Shown: positions 33,644 to 45,160, counted from the stretch's first letter. The stretch: DNA of 64,000 nucleotides from Bradyrhizobium sp. AZCC 2176 (GCF_036924645.1 NZ_JAZHRX010000001.1:806001-870000), one strand, 5' to 3'. Notes: generated by a model not told the origin, from the sequence alone. Made by a program: numbers and translations.

Positions 33644-35596
33644 TCAGAGCGCGGCGCGCGACCGCTCATGGGTTGCCGCCTTGAGCGCGGCGACGTCTAC
33701 CGTGGATGTCATTTCCTCGATCGGCACCGGAAGCCGCCGCCGCCAGTTCGGATGCTCGTCGACGGTGCCAGGAATGTTGGGCTGATCCACCACCCCGAGC
33801 AGATCCTCAAGCGAGACCGCGAGCAGGCGCGATTTGGTGCGCGCCAGGAAATTCGTCACTGAATAGAGATCGTTGCGATCGATGGTGTGATGGTGGAGCA
33901 CCTCGTCCAGCATCGCCAGCGCATGCCAGCGCGCATCGTCGCTCTCGCCGGGATCGATCCCGAGCGATCGCTTCAGCTTGAGATCGCCGAACGAGCGCCA
34001 GCCGGCGTAGGTTGAGAGATCGTGGGTATTGAAGGTGACGAGCGCATTCGTCAGGTAATGATCGATGTTGCGGAACGACCCGGCATCGTCGCGCTCGAAC
34101 ATCATCACGAGATACGACCAGATGCCCCAATCGGCAATCTGGTCGCGAAAGCCTTCCGGCACCGTGCCGAGGTCTTCGCCGATCACGACGCAGCGATTGG
34201 CAACGCTTTCCTGCGCGGTCGCCGCCAGCAGCGCCTCGAACGGCATCTGGACATAGACGCCGTCGCGGGCGCTGAAGCCTTGCGGCACCAGATAGAGCCG
34301 CTTCAGCCCGAGCACGTGGTCGAGACGGATGGCGCCGGCGTGGCGCATCGAGGCGCGCAGCATGTCGCGGTACGGCGCAAAGGACTCAAGCTCAAGCCCA
34401 GCGGCATTGAAGCCGGCGAGGCCCCAGGTCTGGCCGGCGGTGTTGAGCGGATCGGGCGGCGCTCCGACGCCGAGATGGCGGGAGATCGCCACCTGCTCGT
34501 TCCAGGCATCGAACCCGTCGGCTTGCACGCCGACCGCCACGTCGAGATAGAGCCCGACCTTCATACCGAGCTTCTTCGCCAGATCGGCCGCCGCCCCCAA
34601 CTGCCGGTCGGCGGTCCATTGCGCGAATTCGACGAACTCGATCTCGCTGGCATCCTCGCCCTGGCGCATCGCAGCACATCGGGCATCGTCCGGCTGCCGC
34701 CACTCTACCGGCCATTCCCACCATGGCTTGCCGAATTTGTGCCGCAGCACCTCGAAGCAGGCAAAGTGCGACAGCAAGGTGCCGCGCTCGGCGCGGAATT
34801 TGTCAAAATCCTGTCGGCGGTCCGGCTTGGCGTTGGCCTTGAAGGCAGCGAAGGCGCTGCGGAGCGCCCGCCACTTCAGACCGGCGACGCCGACGTAATC
34901 GACGACATTGCCCGCCCGCAACGGCGCCAGCGCCTCGCTTGTTTCGGAATCGGGCCGAAATTCGGGAAGCTTTTCGACGTCGATATAGAGCGCGTTGAGA
35001 AACAGCCGGCTGTTCGGCGAATAGGGGCTGCAATCGGCCGGGCGATCGTCAAACAGGGCATGCAACGGATTGAGGCCGACGCCGTCGGCGCCGAGATGAT
35101 CGGCGAGTTCGATCAGGCTGGCGAGGTCGGTGAAGTCGCCCATGCCCCAGTTGCGCGCAGAACGGACGCCATAAAGCTGGACCGCAAGCAGCCAGCAACG
35201 GTCGAATTCGCCGCCAAACGCCCGTTCCGGCGCCGAGATCAGCGGCACGTCCTCGGCGGTCGTGGCGTTGCTCACCTGCAGCCGGTAGACGCCATGCGGA
35301 AGGTCCCTGGGCCAGTCGATGGCGTGATCCGAGCTCTTACCCTTGGCGATAACGACGCCCGCCCCCGCAACGATTTTCCATTCCACCGGAAGCTTGGCCG
35401 TAGCCGGCAGTTCGGTTCGCGACGGCCGCCCGGAGCGGACCACCACGGGGTGTCCGACCAGCGGTCCCGGGGCCTGCGGCGGCAGGGCATCCAGGATGAT
35501 TTTGAGCGCGGCAGCGTCCGTCACACGGCGGTGACCTTGGCCGTCCAGGAACTCGGTCTGGATTCCCTGGGCTTTGGCTTGAGCAAAAAGGTCCAT
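33644..35596 (-). CDS. malQ: 4-alpha-glucanotransferase (amylomaltase)
   Basis: A 650-residue GH77 enzyme that moves glucan segments between maltodextrins. Family blocks are LYGVRSARNWGMGDFTDL, NPLHALF, SPYSPNSRLFLNALYID, the nucleophile Asp in IRLDHVLGLKRLY, the acid in VIGEDLGTVP and NTHDLSTYAGW. The start is ATG 35596 (MDLFAQAKAQG); no clear ribosome site precedes it. An exact EcfG promoter lies at 35675-35699. It is divergent from the treS operon, and both share the 200-base spacer. Confidence 0.94.
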   Translation of the reverse strand: MDLFAQAKAQGIQTEFLDGQGHRRVTDAAALKIILDALPPQAPGPLVGHPVVVRSGRPSRTELPATAKLPVEWKIVAGAGVVIAKGKSSDHAIDWPRDLPHGVYRLQVSNATTAEDVPLISAPERAFGGEFDRCWLLAVQLYGVRSARNWGMGDFTDLASLIELADHLGADGVGLNPLHALFDDRPADCSPYSPNSRLFLNALYIDVEKLPEFRPDSETSEALAPLRAGNVVDYVGVAGLKWRALRSAFAAFKANAKPDRRQDFDKFRAERGTLLSHFACFEVLRHKFGKPWWEWPVEWRQPDDARCAAMRQGEDASEIEFVEFAQWTADRQLGAAADLAKKLGMKVGLYLDVAVGVQADGFDAWNEQVAISRHLGVGAPPDPLNTAGQTWGLAGFNAAGLELESFAPYRDMLRASMRHAGAIRLDHVLGLKRLYLVPQGFSARDGVYVQMPFEALLAATAQESVANRCVVIGEDLGTVPEGFRDQIADWGIWSYLVMMFERDDAGSFRNIDHYLTNALVTFNTHDLSTYAGWRSFGDLKLKRSLGIDPGESDDARWHALAMLDEVLHHHTIDRNDLYSVTNFLARTKSRLLAVSLEDLLGVVDQPNIPGTVDEHPNWRRRLPVPIEEMTSTVDVAALKAATHERSRAAL

Positions 35597-35668
35597 TCGG
35601 CACGTACTTTGCACGCAAACATCAAACCGATGTCGCGAAATTGTCCAATTACGGGAAGGAGATAGAGG

Positions 35669-35803
35669 ATGCGTAACGCCCGGACCCAGCAACGGTTCCA
35701 CTGGAACCAAAGCGAGCCGAGCGGATTCTATCTCAGTCCGGAACGTCCCTTTCTGCAAACGAAACGGGGACGTCATTTCCATGGCACAATGGCATCACCG
35801 TGA
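35669..35803 (+). CDS. 44-codon leader reading frame overlapping the treS start
   Basis: ATG at 35669 is preceded by AAGGAG with eight bases between, the best ribosome site in the spacer. The frame encodes 44 residues (MRNARTQQRFHWNQSEPSGF, then YLSPERPFLQ and a basic tail). Its TGA at 35801-35803 overlaps the GTG start of treS (GTGA). treS itself has no ribosome site, so translation of this frame may deliver ribosomes to treS. The peptide matches no family I recognise and it overlaps the malQ promoter. Confidence 0.5.
   Translation: MRNARTQQRFHWNQSEPSGFYLSPERPFLQTKRGRHFHGTMASP
35675..35699 (-). promoter_or_regulatory. EcfG general-stress promoter before malQ, exact consensus
   Basis: On the minus strand GGAAC (35695-35699) and CGTT (35675-35678) are separated by 16 bases, an exact match. 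A start near 35668 would give malQ a leader of about 70 bases. It puts malQ, and possibly the GH15 gene, under general-stress control. Confidence 0.65.
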
Positions 35804-38800
35804 ACAAAAAAGCGCAAACCGCCGAGAGCTCCACCCCCGGCGTCTCCCTCGCTATCGAGGGTACCTATCCCCTGGATAAAGATGGCAGCATTGTACTGGA
35901 GGCAAAGAAGGTGCCAGCCATCGACGCCGTCACCGACGAGCTCTGGTACAAGGACGCCATCATCTATCAGCTCCACGTCAAGGCCTTTGCCGACAGCAAC
36001 AATGACGGCATCGGTGACTTTGCGGGGCTGACCGAGAAACTCGGCTATCTGCAGGATCTCGGCGTCACCACGCTGTGGCTGTTGCCGTTCTACCCCTCCC
36101 CTGGCCGCGACGACGGCTACGACATCGCCGATTACGGCGACATCAACCCCGATTTCGGGACGATGAAGGATTTCCGCCGCTTCATCCAGGAAGCCAAGAA
36201 GCGCGGCCTGCGGGTGATCACCGAACTCGTCGTCAACCACACGTCCGACCAGCACGACTGGTTCAAGCGCGCCCGCCGCTCGGACCCGAATTCCTCTGCC
36301 CGCAACTGGTATGTCTGGAGCGATACCGACCAGAAATATCAGGGCACGCGGATCATCTTCACCGACACCGAGAAATCGAACTGGACCTGGGACCCGGAGG
36401 CCGGCCAATTCTACTGGCATCGCTTCTTCTCGCATCAGCCGGACCTGAATTTCGACAATCCACGCGTGGTGAGCGCGCTGGTGCAGGTGATGAAGCGCTG
36501 GCTCGACACCGGCGTCGACGGCTTCCGGCTCGACGCGATCCCCTATCTCTGCGAGCGCGACGGCACCAACAACGAGAACCTGCCCGAGACGCACGCCATC
36601 ATCAAACGGCTGCGCAGTGAGCTCGACAATTACGCAAGGGGCAAGGTGCTGCTGGCCGAGGCCAATCAATGGCCGGAGGACGTGCAGGAATATTTCGGCC
36701 GCGGCGACGAGTGCCACATGGCCTATCACTTCCCGCTGATGCCGCGCATCTACATGGCGATCGCGCAGGAGGACCGCTTTCCGATCACGGACATCCTGCG
36801 TCAGACACCGGACATCCCGGGCAATTGCCAGTGGGCGCTGTTCCTGCGCAATCACGACGAGCTGACGCTGGAAATGGTCACCGACGTCGAGCGCGACTAT
36901 CTGTGGTCGACCTACGCCAACGATCCCCGTGCGCGCATCAACGTCGGCATCCGCCGCCGGCTGGCGCCCTTGATGGACAATGACCGGCGCAAGATCGAAC
37001 TGATGAACTCGCTGCTGCTGTCGTTCCCGGGCACGCCGATCATCTATTACGGCGATGAGATCGGCATGGGCGACAATATCTATCTCGGCGACCGCAACGG
37101 GGTGCGCACCCCAATGCAATGGACGCCGGACCGCAATGGCGGCTTCTCCCGCGCCGATCCGGCAAGACTCTACGCGCCGACCATCATGGACCCCGTCTAC
37201 GGCTATGAATCGGTCAATGTCGAGGCGCAGTCACGCAGCCTGTCGTCGCTGCTATCGGCCACCAAGCGCCTGATCGCGGTCCGCAAGTCGACGCTCGCCT
37301 TCGGCCGCGGCACCATGACGTTCATCCGCCCGGAAAACCGCTCGGTGCTGTGCTACGTGCGTCAATATCAGGGCGAAGTCATCCTGTGCGTTGCCAACCT
37401 TTCGCGATCGGCGCAGGCGACCGAACTCGACCTTTCCGCCTTCAAGGATCGCATTCCGCTGGAAATGCTCGGCCGCACCCGCTTCCCGGCGATCGGCGAA
37501 CTGCCCTACATGGTCACGCTCGCACCTTACGGCTTTTACTGGTTCGAGCTGCAGGAGCGCGACAAATCGGCGCCGCCGCCGCAGCGCGCGGTGCCCGAAT
37601 TCGAAACGCTGGTGGTGCCGCTGAACGCGACCTGGGTGTCGCTGGCGCGCGAACGCGGCGTGTTCGAGCGCGACGTGCTGCCGGGACATCTGGCGCGCAG
37701 CCGCTGGTATCCGGAACGGTCGGCGAAGGCGATCCGGCCGACGCTGACGTCGGCCATTCCGTTCTGCGACATCGGCGACAACCGGCCGTGGCTCGCCTTT
37801 TTCGAGACGACGCAGCGCAATGTCACCACGCGCTACGTGCTGCCGATGCAAATCGAATGGGTACGCTTCGACCGCGAGCGCTACAATCCGCAAGCGCTGG
37901 CCGCCGTTCGGCAAGGAGCCCGCGAAGGCACGCTGCTCGACGTCGCCAACGACCAGATCTTCATCTCCCTGCTGTTGCGCAACCTGCAGCAATCGCTGAC
38001 GGTCGATGAGAGCGAACAGGGCTTGCGGCTCGAATTCCGGCCGACCAGCCGCTTCGGTGACAAGCCGATCCGGCAGCCCGAACACATCCGCACCGTCGAG
38101 TCCGACCAGCCGCGCAGCACCGCCCTGGTGGACAACGACTATGTCGTCAAGATCTACCGCACGCTTCAGCCCGGCCCCAATCCCGAGATCGAGATGGGAC
38201 GCTTTCTCACCGATGTCGCCAACTTCGCCAACACGCCGGCGCTGCTCGGCAGCGTCGAGTTGGTCGAGGGCAACGAGAAGAGCGCGGTCGGCGTCGTCCA
38301 CGCCTTCGTCGCCAATCAGGGCGACCTCTGGACCGTGAGTGCGGCCTATCTCGATCGCTTCGTCGAGGAACAGCGTCTCTTGACGGAGAGCATCCACCCC
38401 GGCGAGCGCGAGGAAGAGATCCCTTATCTGCGTCACATGTCGCAGGCCGGGCGGCGCGTGGCCGAACTGCACGTTGCGCTGGCCGGCAACAGCGAGCCTG
38501 CCGAATTCGCGCCGGAGCCGACTGCGCGCGACGATGTACAGCGCTGGATCGACGATGTGACGCTCTGCGCCGGGCGCGTTTTCGATGCACTCAGGCAGCG
38601 GCGGGATACGCTGAAGGAAGCTGACCGGACGTTGGTCGATCAGGTGCTGGCGTTGCAGCCAACCCTGCCGGACCGGCTCGAAAGGCTGCTGCCGCGCGAA
38701 CTCGACGCCGCCAGCATCCGCTGCCATGGCGACCTCGACCTCAGCCAGTTGCTGATCGTCAAGGACGACATCTTCATCATCGACTTCGAGGGCGCGCCGC

Positions 38801-39183
38801 GGCGCACCATCGCTGAACGCCGGCGCAAGGCACCCGCTGCGCGCGACGTCGCCAGCCTGATCCGCTCGATCGATTATTCGGCAACCGCTGCCCTTGAGCG
38901 CGCGCTCAAGGTAGCCCAAGATGAGCAAGGCAAGCTCGGCGCGGCGCTTGGCGAGTGGCGCGACCGGGCGACCGTCGCATTTTTCGCCGCCTACAGCGAA
39001 GCCATGGCCGATCAACGGCTGTGGCCGACCGATCCCAGTGCCGCCGAGGGCATCCTGACCTTCTTCCTGCTCGAGAAGGCCCTGAACGAAATCGAATACG
39101 AATTGTTATATCGACCAGACTGGCTACGCATGCCGCTCACCGGAATTATCCGAACGTTGTCGCAACCACCATTCGAGGCCTAA
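35800..39183 (+). CDS. treS: trehalose synthase fused to maltokinase (TreS-Mak)
   Basis: A 1127-residue fusion. Residues 35 to about 590 are the GH13 trehalose synthase that interconverts maltose and trehalose ([25 protein letters not shown] nucleophile, EANQWPEDV acid, LRNHDELT). The remainder, from about 605, is a maltokinase that would make maltose-1-phosphate: [12 protein letters not shown] and IIDFEGAP are the catalytic and metal loops. The HGDxHxGQ form common in this family is changed to HGDLDLSQ. The start is GTG, overlapping a leader frame. It ends TAATG, linking it to glgB. No glgE is in the window. Confidence 0.93.
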   Translation: MNKKAQTAESSTPGVSLAIEGTYPLDKDGSIVLEAKKVPAIDAVTDELWYKDAIIYQLHVKAFADSNNDGIGDFAGLTEKLGYLQDLGVTTLWLLPFYPSPGRDDGYDIADYGDINPDFGTMKDFRRFIQEAKKRGLRVITELVVNHTSDQHDWFKRARRSDPNSSARNWYVWSDTDQKYQGTRIIFTDTEKSNWTWDPEAGQFYWHRFFSHQPDLNFDNPRVVSALVQVMKRWLDTGVDGFRLDAIPYLCERDGTNNENLPETHAIIKRLRSELDNYARGKVLLAEANQWPEDVQEYFGRGDECHMAYHFPLMPRIYMAIAQEDRFPITDILRQTPDIPGNCQWALFLRNHDELTLEMVTDVERDYLWSTYANDPRARINVGIRRRLAPLMDNDRRKIELMNSLLLSFPGTPIIYYGDEIGMGDNIYLGDRNGVRTPMQWTPDRNGGFSRADPARLYAPTIMDPVYGYESVNVEAQSRSLSSLLSATKRLIAVRKSTLAFGRGTMTFIRPENRSVLCYVRQYQGEVILCVANLSRSAQATELDLSAFKDRIPLEMLGRTRFPAIGELPYMVTLAPYGFYWFELQERDKSAPPPQRAVPEFETLVVPLNATWVSLARERGVFERDVLPGHLARSRWYPERSAKAIRPTLTSAIPFCDIGDNRPWLAFFETTQRNVTTRYVLPMQIEWVRFDRERYNPQALAAVRQGAREGTLLDVANDQIFISLLLRNLQQSLTVDESEQGLRLEFRPTSRFGDKPIRQPEHIRTVESDQPRSTALVDNDYVVKIYRTLQPGPNPEIEMGRFLTDVANFANTPALLGSVELVEGNEKSAVGVVHAFVANQGDLWTVSAAYLDRFVEEQRLLTESIHPGEREEEIPYLRHMSQAGRRVAELHVALAGNSEPAEFAPEPTARDDVQRWIDDVTLCAGRVFDALRQRRDTLKEADRTLVDQVLALQPTLPDRLERLLPRELDAASIRCHGDLDLSQLLIVKDDIFIIDFEGAPRRTIAERRRKAPAARDVASLIRSIDYSATAALERALKVAQDEQGKLGAALGEWRDRATVAFFAAYSEAMADQRLWPTDPSAAEGILTFFLLEKALNEIEYELLYRPDWLRMPLTGIIRTLSQPPFEA

Positions 39184-41330
39184 TGACCAAGCTACCCGCT
39201 GAGGCCTATGCAATCATCGAAGGCAAGCATTCCGACCCCTTTCATTACCTCGGCTTGCACAGCGAAGGCGGTCGCAGCGTGGTGCGCGCTTTCATTCCCG
39301 AAGCCTCCAACGTGGAGGCGATCGGCGAGCATGGCGAGACGGCGCCATTGGAGCGAATTCACGATGCCGGACTGTTCGCAGGCGCGCTGCCGAACGGCGC
39401 CAAGCGCTACCAGCTCCGGGCCCGCTTCGGCGAAAACGTCGTCGATCTCGACGATCCCTATCGCTTCCCGCCCGTGCTCAGCGACTTCGATCTCTATCTC
39501 CTGGGCGAAGGCACCCACCGGCGGATCTACGACAAGCTCGGTGCCCATCCGATGACGCTCGACGGCGTCGACGGCGTCGCGTTTGTGGTGCTGGCGCCGA
39601 ACGCGAAGGCCGTCAGCGTGGTCGGCGATTTCAATTTCTGGAACGCGCGGCGGCATCCGATGCGGGTGCGCGGCGTCGGCTATTGGGAATTGTTCGTGCC
39701 CCATGCCCGCGCCGGCGACCGCTACAAGTTCGACATCACCGACTCCGACGGGCGGCATCTGCCGCTCAAATCCGATCCGGTAGCCTTTGCGGCTGAAGTG
39801 CGCCCCTCAACGGCCTCGATCGTCGTCGACGAAAGCAGGATTCCGCATCCGCGCGCCGCGCCGTCAGGCATCAACGCGCTGGGCGCGCCGATCTCGATCT
39901 ACGAGGTGCATCTCGGCTCCTGGCGGCGCAAGAACGGCAATGAATGGCTGAGTTATCGCGACCTCGCCGAACAGCTTCCGGCCTATGCGAAGGATATGGG
40001 CTTTACCCATATCGAGTTTCTGCCCGTCAGCGAACATCCGTTCGACGGCTCCTGGGGCTATCAGCCGACCGGCCTGTACGCCCCGACCAGCCGGTTCGGC
40101 ATGCCGGAGGACTTTTCCGCCCTCGTCGATGCCTGCCATCGTGAGGGGATTGGTGTTTGGCTCGACTGGGTGCCCGGACATTTTCCCGACGATCCGCACG
40201 GGCTCGGCTATTTCGACGGTACCGCGCTCTACGAGCACGCCAATCCGCTGCAGGGCCGCCACCTCGACTGGGGCACGCTGATCTATAATTACGGCCGCAC
40301 CGAAGTGGTCAACTTCCTGGTCTCCAACGCGCTGTTCTGGCTCGATCGCTATGGCGTCGACGGCCTGCGCGTCGACGCGGTCGCCTCGATGCTCTACCTC
40401 GACTACAGCCGGCCCGCCGGCGAGTGGATTCCGAACCGGCATGGCGGTCGGGAAAATCTCGAAGCCATCGAGTTCCTGCGACGCTTCAACATCGAACTGT
40501 TCGGGCATTTTCCGGAAGCCACCACGGCTGCGGAAGAATCCACCGCATGGCCGCAGGTTTCGCAACCGGTCGAATATGGCGGGCTCGGCTTCGGCTTCAA
40601 ATGGAACATGGGCTGGATGCACGACACGCTGAAATATGTCGGCAAGGATCCGGTGTACCGCAAGCACCATCACGGCGACATCCTGTTCGGCCTGCACTAC
40701 GCGTTTTCGGAGAATTTCATTCTGCCGCTGTCGCATGACGAAGTAGTGCACGGCAAGCGGTCGATCCTCGGCCGCATGCCCGGCGACGAATGGCAGCGTT
40801 TTGCGAATTTGCGCGCCTATTACAGCTTCATGTTCGGTCATCCCGGCAAGAAGCTGTTGTTCATGGGCTGCGAGTTCGGCCAGGAGCGCGAATGGAATCA
40901 CGATCATTCGCTCGACTGGCACCTCCTGGGGCAGCGCCGCCATAGCGGCATTCAGAACCTGATCCGCGACCTCAACCGCCTCTATCGCAGCGTACCGGCG
41001 CTGCACGAGATGGACTGCAACCAGGCCGGATTTGAATGGGTCATCACCCATGATTCCGGCGGCAACGTCTTTGCCTGGCTGCGCAAGGGCTTCGATGCGA
41101 AGGCGCGCTGTCTCGTGGTCGTGAACTTCTCGCCGAATGTTTATCAGAATTATCGCGTCCGGGTGCCGTTTGCCGGCAAGTGGAAGGAAGCGCTCAATTC
41201 CGACTCCGCCCATTATGGCGGCAGCAATGTCGGCAATGTCGGCGAAGTCCATACCCTGGAAGGCAGCATCCCCGAGCTCTCACTGACCATTCCGCCGCTG
41301 GCCGCGATCTTTCTCGTACCGGAAAGCTGA
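39183..41330 (+). CDS. glgB: 1,4-alpha-glucan branching enzyme
   Basis: A 715-residue GH13 enzyme that forms alpha-1,6 branches in glycogen. There is an N-terminal CBM48-like pair of modules ([25 protein letters not shown]) and the catalytic domain ([29 protein letters not shown], nucleophile in [37 protein letters not shown]). The start shares the A of the treS TAA (TAATG). Length is standard. Confidence 0.97.
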   Translation: MTKLPAEAYAIIEGKHSDPFHYLGLHSEGGRSVVRAFIPEASNVEAIGEHGETAPLERIHDAGLFAGALPNGAKRYQLRARFGENVVDLDDPYRFPPVLSDFDLYLLGEGTHRRIYDKLGAHPMTLDGVDGVAFVVLAPNAKAVSVVGDFNFWNARRHPMRVRGVGYWELFVPHARAGDRYKFDITDSDGRHLPLKSDPVAFAAEVRPSTASIVVDESRIPHPRAAPSGINALGAPISIYEVHLGSWRRKNGNEWLSYRDLAEQLPAYAKDMGFTHIEFLPVSEHPFDGSWGYQPTGLYAPTSRFGMPEDFSALVDACHREGIGVWLDWVPGHFPDDPHGLGYFDGTALYEHANPLQGRHLDWGTLIYNYGRTEVVNFLVSNALFWLDRYGVDGLRVDAVASMLYLDYSRPAGEWIPNRHGGRENLEAIEFLRRFNIELFGHFPEATTAAEESTAWPQVSQPVEYGGLGFGFKWNMGWMHDTLKYVGKDPVYRKHHHGDILFGLHYAFSENFILPLSHDEVVHGKRSILGRMPGDEWQRFANLRAYYSFMFGHPGKKLLFMGCEFGQEREWNHDHSLDWHLLGQRRHSGIQNLIRDLNRLYRSVPALHEMDCNQAGFEWVITHDSGGNVFAWLRKGFDAKARCLVVVNFSPNVYQNYRVRVPFAGKWKEALNSDSAHYGGSNVGNVGEVHTLEGSIPELSLTIPPLAAIFLVPES

Positions 41331-41333
41331 CGC

Positions 41334-43409
41334 ATGCGATTGTCCGCGGGAAGCCCTGCCCGCCTCGGAGCAAGCTGGGACGGACGGGGCACAAACTTTG
41401 CGCTGTTTTCGGCCAATGCGGAAAAGGTCGAGCTTTGCCTGTTCGACGGCCAGGGACGGCGCGAACTCGAGCGGATCGAACTTCCCGAGCGCAACGAGGA
41501 CGTCTGGCACGGCTACCTCAACGACGTCTCGCCCGGCCAGCTGTATGGCTATCGCGTCCACGGCCCCTACGCGCCCGAGCGTGGGCACCGCTTCAACGCC
41601 AACAAGTTGCTGCTCGATCCTTATGCCAAGCGGATCGCCGGGCGCCTGGTGTGGAGCGATGCGCATTTCGGCTATCGCACCGGCAGCGCGCGCGAGGATC
41701 TTTCCTTCGACCGCCGCGACAATGCGCGCGGCATGCCGAAGGCGGTCGTGGTCGACGAGACCTTCAACTGGGGCCGCCGCGAGATCCGGCCGAACGTCGC
41801 CTGGGAAGACACCATCATCTACGAAGCCCACGTCAAGGGCCTGACGCAGAAGCGCGACGACGTCGCGCCGGGTTGGCGCGGTACCTATGGCGGGTTGTGC
41901 TCGCCGGCGATGATCGACCATCTCAAGAAGCTCGGCGTCACCACCATCGAATTGCTGCCGATCCACGGGCTGATCGATGACCGCGTGCTGGTTGAGCGGA
42001 AGCTTGCCAACTACTGGGGTTACAACACATTGGCGTTCTTCGCGCCGGAACCGCGCTATGCGCAGGACAACGCGCTCGACGCGTTTCGCACTACGGTAGC
42101 GCGGCTGCACGACGCCGGCATCGAGGTGATGCTCGACGTGGTCTATAACCATACCGCCGAGGGCAATCATCTCGGACCAACGCTGAGTCTCCGCGGCATC
42201 GACAACGCGTCCTATTATTGGCTCAACAAGGACAATCCGCGCTACTACGACGACTTCACCGGCTGCGGCAGCTCGGTCAACCTCACCCATCCGCGCGTAT
42301 TGCAGATGGTGATGGATTCGCTGCGCTACTGGGTCGAGGTCTGTCACGTCGACGGCTTCCGCTTCGACCTCGCCACCACGCTGGCGCGGATGCCGAACGG
42401 CTTCGACCGCAATTCCGCGTTTCTGACCGCGGTGCGGCAGGACCCGGTGCTGGCAACCGTAAAGCTCGTCGCCGAGCCATGGGATCTCGGCATGGGCGGT
42501 TATCAGGTCGGCGCGTTTCCATCGCAATGGTCGGAATGGAACGACCGTTATCGGAGCGCAATGCGGCGCTACTGGAGCGGCGAAGGCAGCCTGATCGGCG
42601 AAGTATCGCGCCGCATGACCGCTTCATCCGATCTGTTTCATCACGACAACCGAGCGACGCGCGCCAGCATCAATCACATCACCGTCCATGATGGGTTCAC
42701 GCTGGCCGATCTGTTCAGCTACAACGAGAAGCACAACGAGGCCAACGGCGAGGACAATCGCGACGGCTCCAACGACAACCACAGCAACAATTGCGGCCAT
42801 GAGGGCCCGACCAGCGACGCGGCGATCGTTGCGCTGCGCCGGCAGCTCCGCAAGAACCAGCTCGCCTGCCTGTTCCTTGCGCAAGGCACGCCCCTGATGC
42901 TGGCCGGCGACGAGGTCGGCAATTCGCAGAACGGCAATAACAACGCCTATTGCCAGGACAACGAGACCGGCTGGGTGAGCTGGGACAATCTCGGCAAGCC
43001 AGGCGATGATCTCACCGGTTTCGTCGGCTACATGACCGCGCTCCGCCGGCGCTTTCCCCAACTCCGCTCCCAGCGCTGGCTCTCCGGGCGGAGAAAGGAC
43101 GGCTCCTTTGGCGTGCTGTGGTTGACGCCCGCAGCCGAGGAAATGCAGGAAGCCGACTGGAATTTTCCGGAAGGCCGGTTTCTCGCTTACGTGCTGGGGC
43201 CATTGGAACAAGGACAGCCGCCGATCTTTATCGTCCTGAACGCCGCCCCTGAAGAGATTGCTTTCACTTTGCCCAGGATGCCCGAGTACAAAAACTGGCA
43301 GCAGCTGCTGAACACGACTGAGGCCGTTGAGGCCAACAGCGAATTCGCATCCGGCGCCAAGACCAGCGCACCGCCGCGGTCGGTGCTTGCCTTTGCGGGC
43401 GCGGCATGA
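41334..43409 (+). CDS. glgX: glycogen debranching enzyme GlgX
   Basis: A 691-residue isoamylase-type GH13 enzyme that removes short alpha-1,6 branches. The N-terminal domain shows SPARLGASWDGRGTNFALFS. The catalytic parts include YEAHVKGLT, DVVYNHTAEG, GFRFDLATTLAR (nucleophile), EPWDLGMGGYQVG (acid) and NHITVHDGFTL. It lies three bases after glgB, so the pair shapes glycogen and releases maltodextrins for TreY. Confidence 0.96.
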   Translation: MRLSAGSPARLGASWDGRGTNFALFSANAEKVELCLFDGQGRRELERIELPERNEDVWHGYLNDVSPGQLYGYRVHGPYAPERGHRFNANKLLLDPYAKRIAGRLVWSDAHFGYRTGSAREDLSFDRRDNARGMPKAVVVDETFNWGRREIRPNVAWEDTIIYEAHVKGLTQKRDDVAPGWRGTYGGLCSPAMIDHLKKLGVTTIELLPIHGLIDDRVLVERKLANYWGYNTLAFFAPEPRYAQDNALDAFRTTVARLHDAGIEVMLDVVYNHTAEGNHLGPTLSLRGIDNASYYWLNKDNPRYYDDFTGCGSSVNLTHPRVLQMVMDSLRYWVEVCHVDGFRFDLATTLARMPNGFDRNSAFLTAVRQDPVLATVKLVAEPWDLGMGGYQVGAFPSQWSEWNDRYRSAMRRYWSGEGSLIGEVSRRMTASSDLFHHDNRATRASINHITVHDGFTLADLFSYNEKHNEANGEDNRDGSNDNHSNNCGHEGPTSDAAIVALRRQLRKNQLACLFLAQGTPLMLAGDEVGNSQNGNNNAYCQDNETGWVSWDNLGKPGDDLTGFVGYMTALRRRFPQLRSQRWLSGRRKDGSFGVLWLTPAAEEMQEADWNFPEGRFLAYVLGPLEQGQPPIFIVLNAAPEEIAFTLPRMPEYKNWQQLLNTTEAVEANSEFASGAKTSAPPRSVLAFAGAA

Positions 43410-45160
43410 ATGACCGGCAATTCGGCCCCTGTCTCGCCAACTACGGCACGCGGTTTCGGCTGTGGGCGCCGGCGGCGAAACGCGTCGATGTCATGCTGGA
43501 GCAGCCTCACGCGATGAAGCGCGGCGAGGACGGCTGGTTCACCGCCGACATCGCAGGCATAAAGGCCGGCGCGCGCTACAAATTCCGCATCGATGATGAG
43601 ATCGACGTGCCGGATCCGGCGTCGGCGTTTCAGCCCGATGATGTCTTTGGCCCGAGCGAGGTGATCGATCATGAAGCCTATCCGTGGCAGGCCGCGGGCT
43701 GGCGTGGGCGGCCGTGGCAGGAGGCCGTGATTGTAGAGGCCCATGTCGGAACTTTCACCAGGCAAGGCAGCTATCGCGCGATGATCGACAGACTCGATCA
43801 TCTCGCAGAGACCGGCATTACCGCGCTGGAATTGATGCCGCTGGCGGATTTCGCGGGTGCGCGCAACTGGGGCTATGACGGCGTCCTGTGGTACGCGCCC
43901 GACAGCGCCTATGGCCGCCCCGAAGATCTCAAGGCGCTGATCGATGCAGCGCATCTGCGCGGACTGATGGTGATGCTCGACGTGGTCTATAATCATTTCG
44001 GCCCCGAAGGAAACTATCTCGGCCGCTACGCGCCCTCCTTCTTCACCGAAGCCCACACGCCCTGGGGCAGCGCGATCGACTATCGCGTGAAGGAAGTCCG
44101 CGCCTTTGCGATCGAGAATGCGCTCTCCTGGCTGCGCGACTATCGCTTCGACGGGCTGCGGCTCGATGCCGTCAACTCGATCGTCGAGCCGGGTGGGTTG
44201 TCGCTGCTGCACGATCTCAGCGCTGCCGCCGGAAAGCTCGCCGCGGAAACCGGCCGGCATATTCACCTCGTGCTGGAGAACGGCGACAATCGCGCCAGCA
44301 TTCTGGACGCCGCGCAGGATCCGCCGCAGGGAAAATACCGCGCGCAGTGGAACGACGACTATCATCACGCCTGGCGCGTGATGATGACCAGCGAGAAGCA
44401 GGGCTATTATATCGACTACCAGCGCTCGCCGATTTCGGATATCGCGCGCTCGCTGTCGTCAGGCTTCGTCTACCAGGGCGAGCCATCGGCGTTTCGCGGC
44501 GTCAGGCGTGGCGAGCCAAGCGGCCATCTCGCGCCGACAGCCTTCATCAACTTTCTGCAGAACCACGACCAGATCGGCAATCGCGCGCTGGGCGACCGGC
44601 TCGAAAGCTACGCGGATGGGCAAGCTATCGAAGCGGCACTCGTAGTGCTGCTGCTGGCGCCATCCATTCCCATGCTGTTCATGGGCGAGGAATGGGGCTC
44701 GAAGGCGCCGTTCCCGTTCTTCTGCGATTTCGGTGGCGATCTCGCCGACGCGGTCCGCAAGGGCCGCCGCGCCGAATATGCCTGGGCCTATGCGGAATTC
44801 GGCGACGAGGTGCCGGATGCACTCGACCCATCGACGCGCGATTCCGCCGTGCTCGACTGGAACGAGCGCGACGTGCCGGCGGCACGGAAGCGGCTAGCGC
44901 TGGTGCGGGACCTGTTGAAGGTTCGCCGGCAGGAGATCGTCCCACGGCTTGCGGGCGCCGCCTTCGGCGAGGCGCACGCAGCCAATCGCCTGCTGACGGC
45001 CCATTGGCGGATGGGCGATGGCGCAACGCTCCGCCTGCGCGCCAACCTGTCGGACCAGGCCATCAGCCATGCGGCCGGAGCGCCCGCGGGAACCCTGATC
45101 TGGGGCAGCGAGTTGGGCGACAGCGTCCCGCCATGGACGGTGCTCTGGCGCATCGGATAG
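43406..45160 (+). CDS. treZ: malto-oligosyltrehalose trehalohydrolase
   Basis: A 584-residue GH13 enzyme releasing trehalose from malto-oligosyltrehalose. Visible blocks are FRLWAPAAKRVDVMLE, VIVEAHVGTFT, ELMPLADFAGARNWGYDGV, DVVYNHFGPEGNYL, GLRLDAVNSIV (nucleophile), VLENGDN (acid) and LQNHDQIGNRALGDR. The start overlaps the glgX stop (ATGA). It acts after TreY, encoded next. Confidence 0.96.
   Translation: MNDRQFGPCLANYGTRFRLWAPAAKRVDVMLEQPHAMKRGEDGWFTADIAGIKAGARYKFRIDDEIDVPDPASAFQPDDVFGPSEVIDHEAYPWQAAGWRGRPWQEAVIVEAHVGTFTRQGSYRAMIDRLDHLAETGITALELMPLADFAGARNWGYDGVLWYAPDSAYGRPEDLKALIDAAHLRGLMVMLDVVYNHFGPEGNYLGRYAPSFFTEAHTPWGSAIDYRVKEVRAFAIENALSWLRDYRFDGLRLDAVNSIVEPGGLSLLHDLSAAAGKLAAETGRHIHLVLENGDNRASILDAAQDPPQGKYRAQWNDDYHHAWRVMMTSEKQGYYIDYQRSPISDIARSLSSGFVYQGEPSAFRGVRRGEPSGHLAPTAFINFLQNHDQIGNRALGDRLESYADGQAIEAALVVLLLAPSIPMLFMGEEWGSKAPFPFFCDFGGDLADAVRKGRRAEYAWAYAEFGDEVPDALDPSTRDSAVLDWNERDVPAARKRLALVRDLLKVRRQEIVPRLAGAAFGEAHAANRLLTAHWRMGDGATLRLRANLSDQAISHAAGAPAGTLIWGSELGDSVPPWTVLWRIG

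Noticed and set aside
35701..35725. A plus-strand GGAAC in the malQ-treS spacer as an EcfG promoter for treS
   Set aside because: Neither this GGAAC nor the one near 35740 has CGTT at 16 or 17 bases, unlike the exact minus-strand site for malQ.
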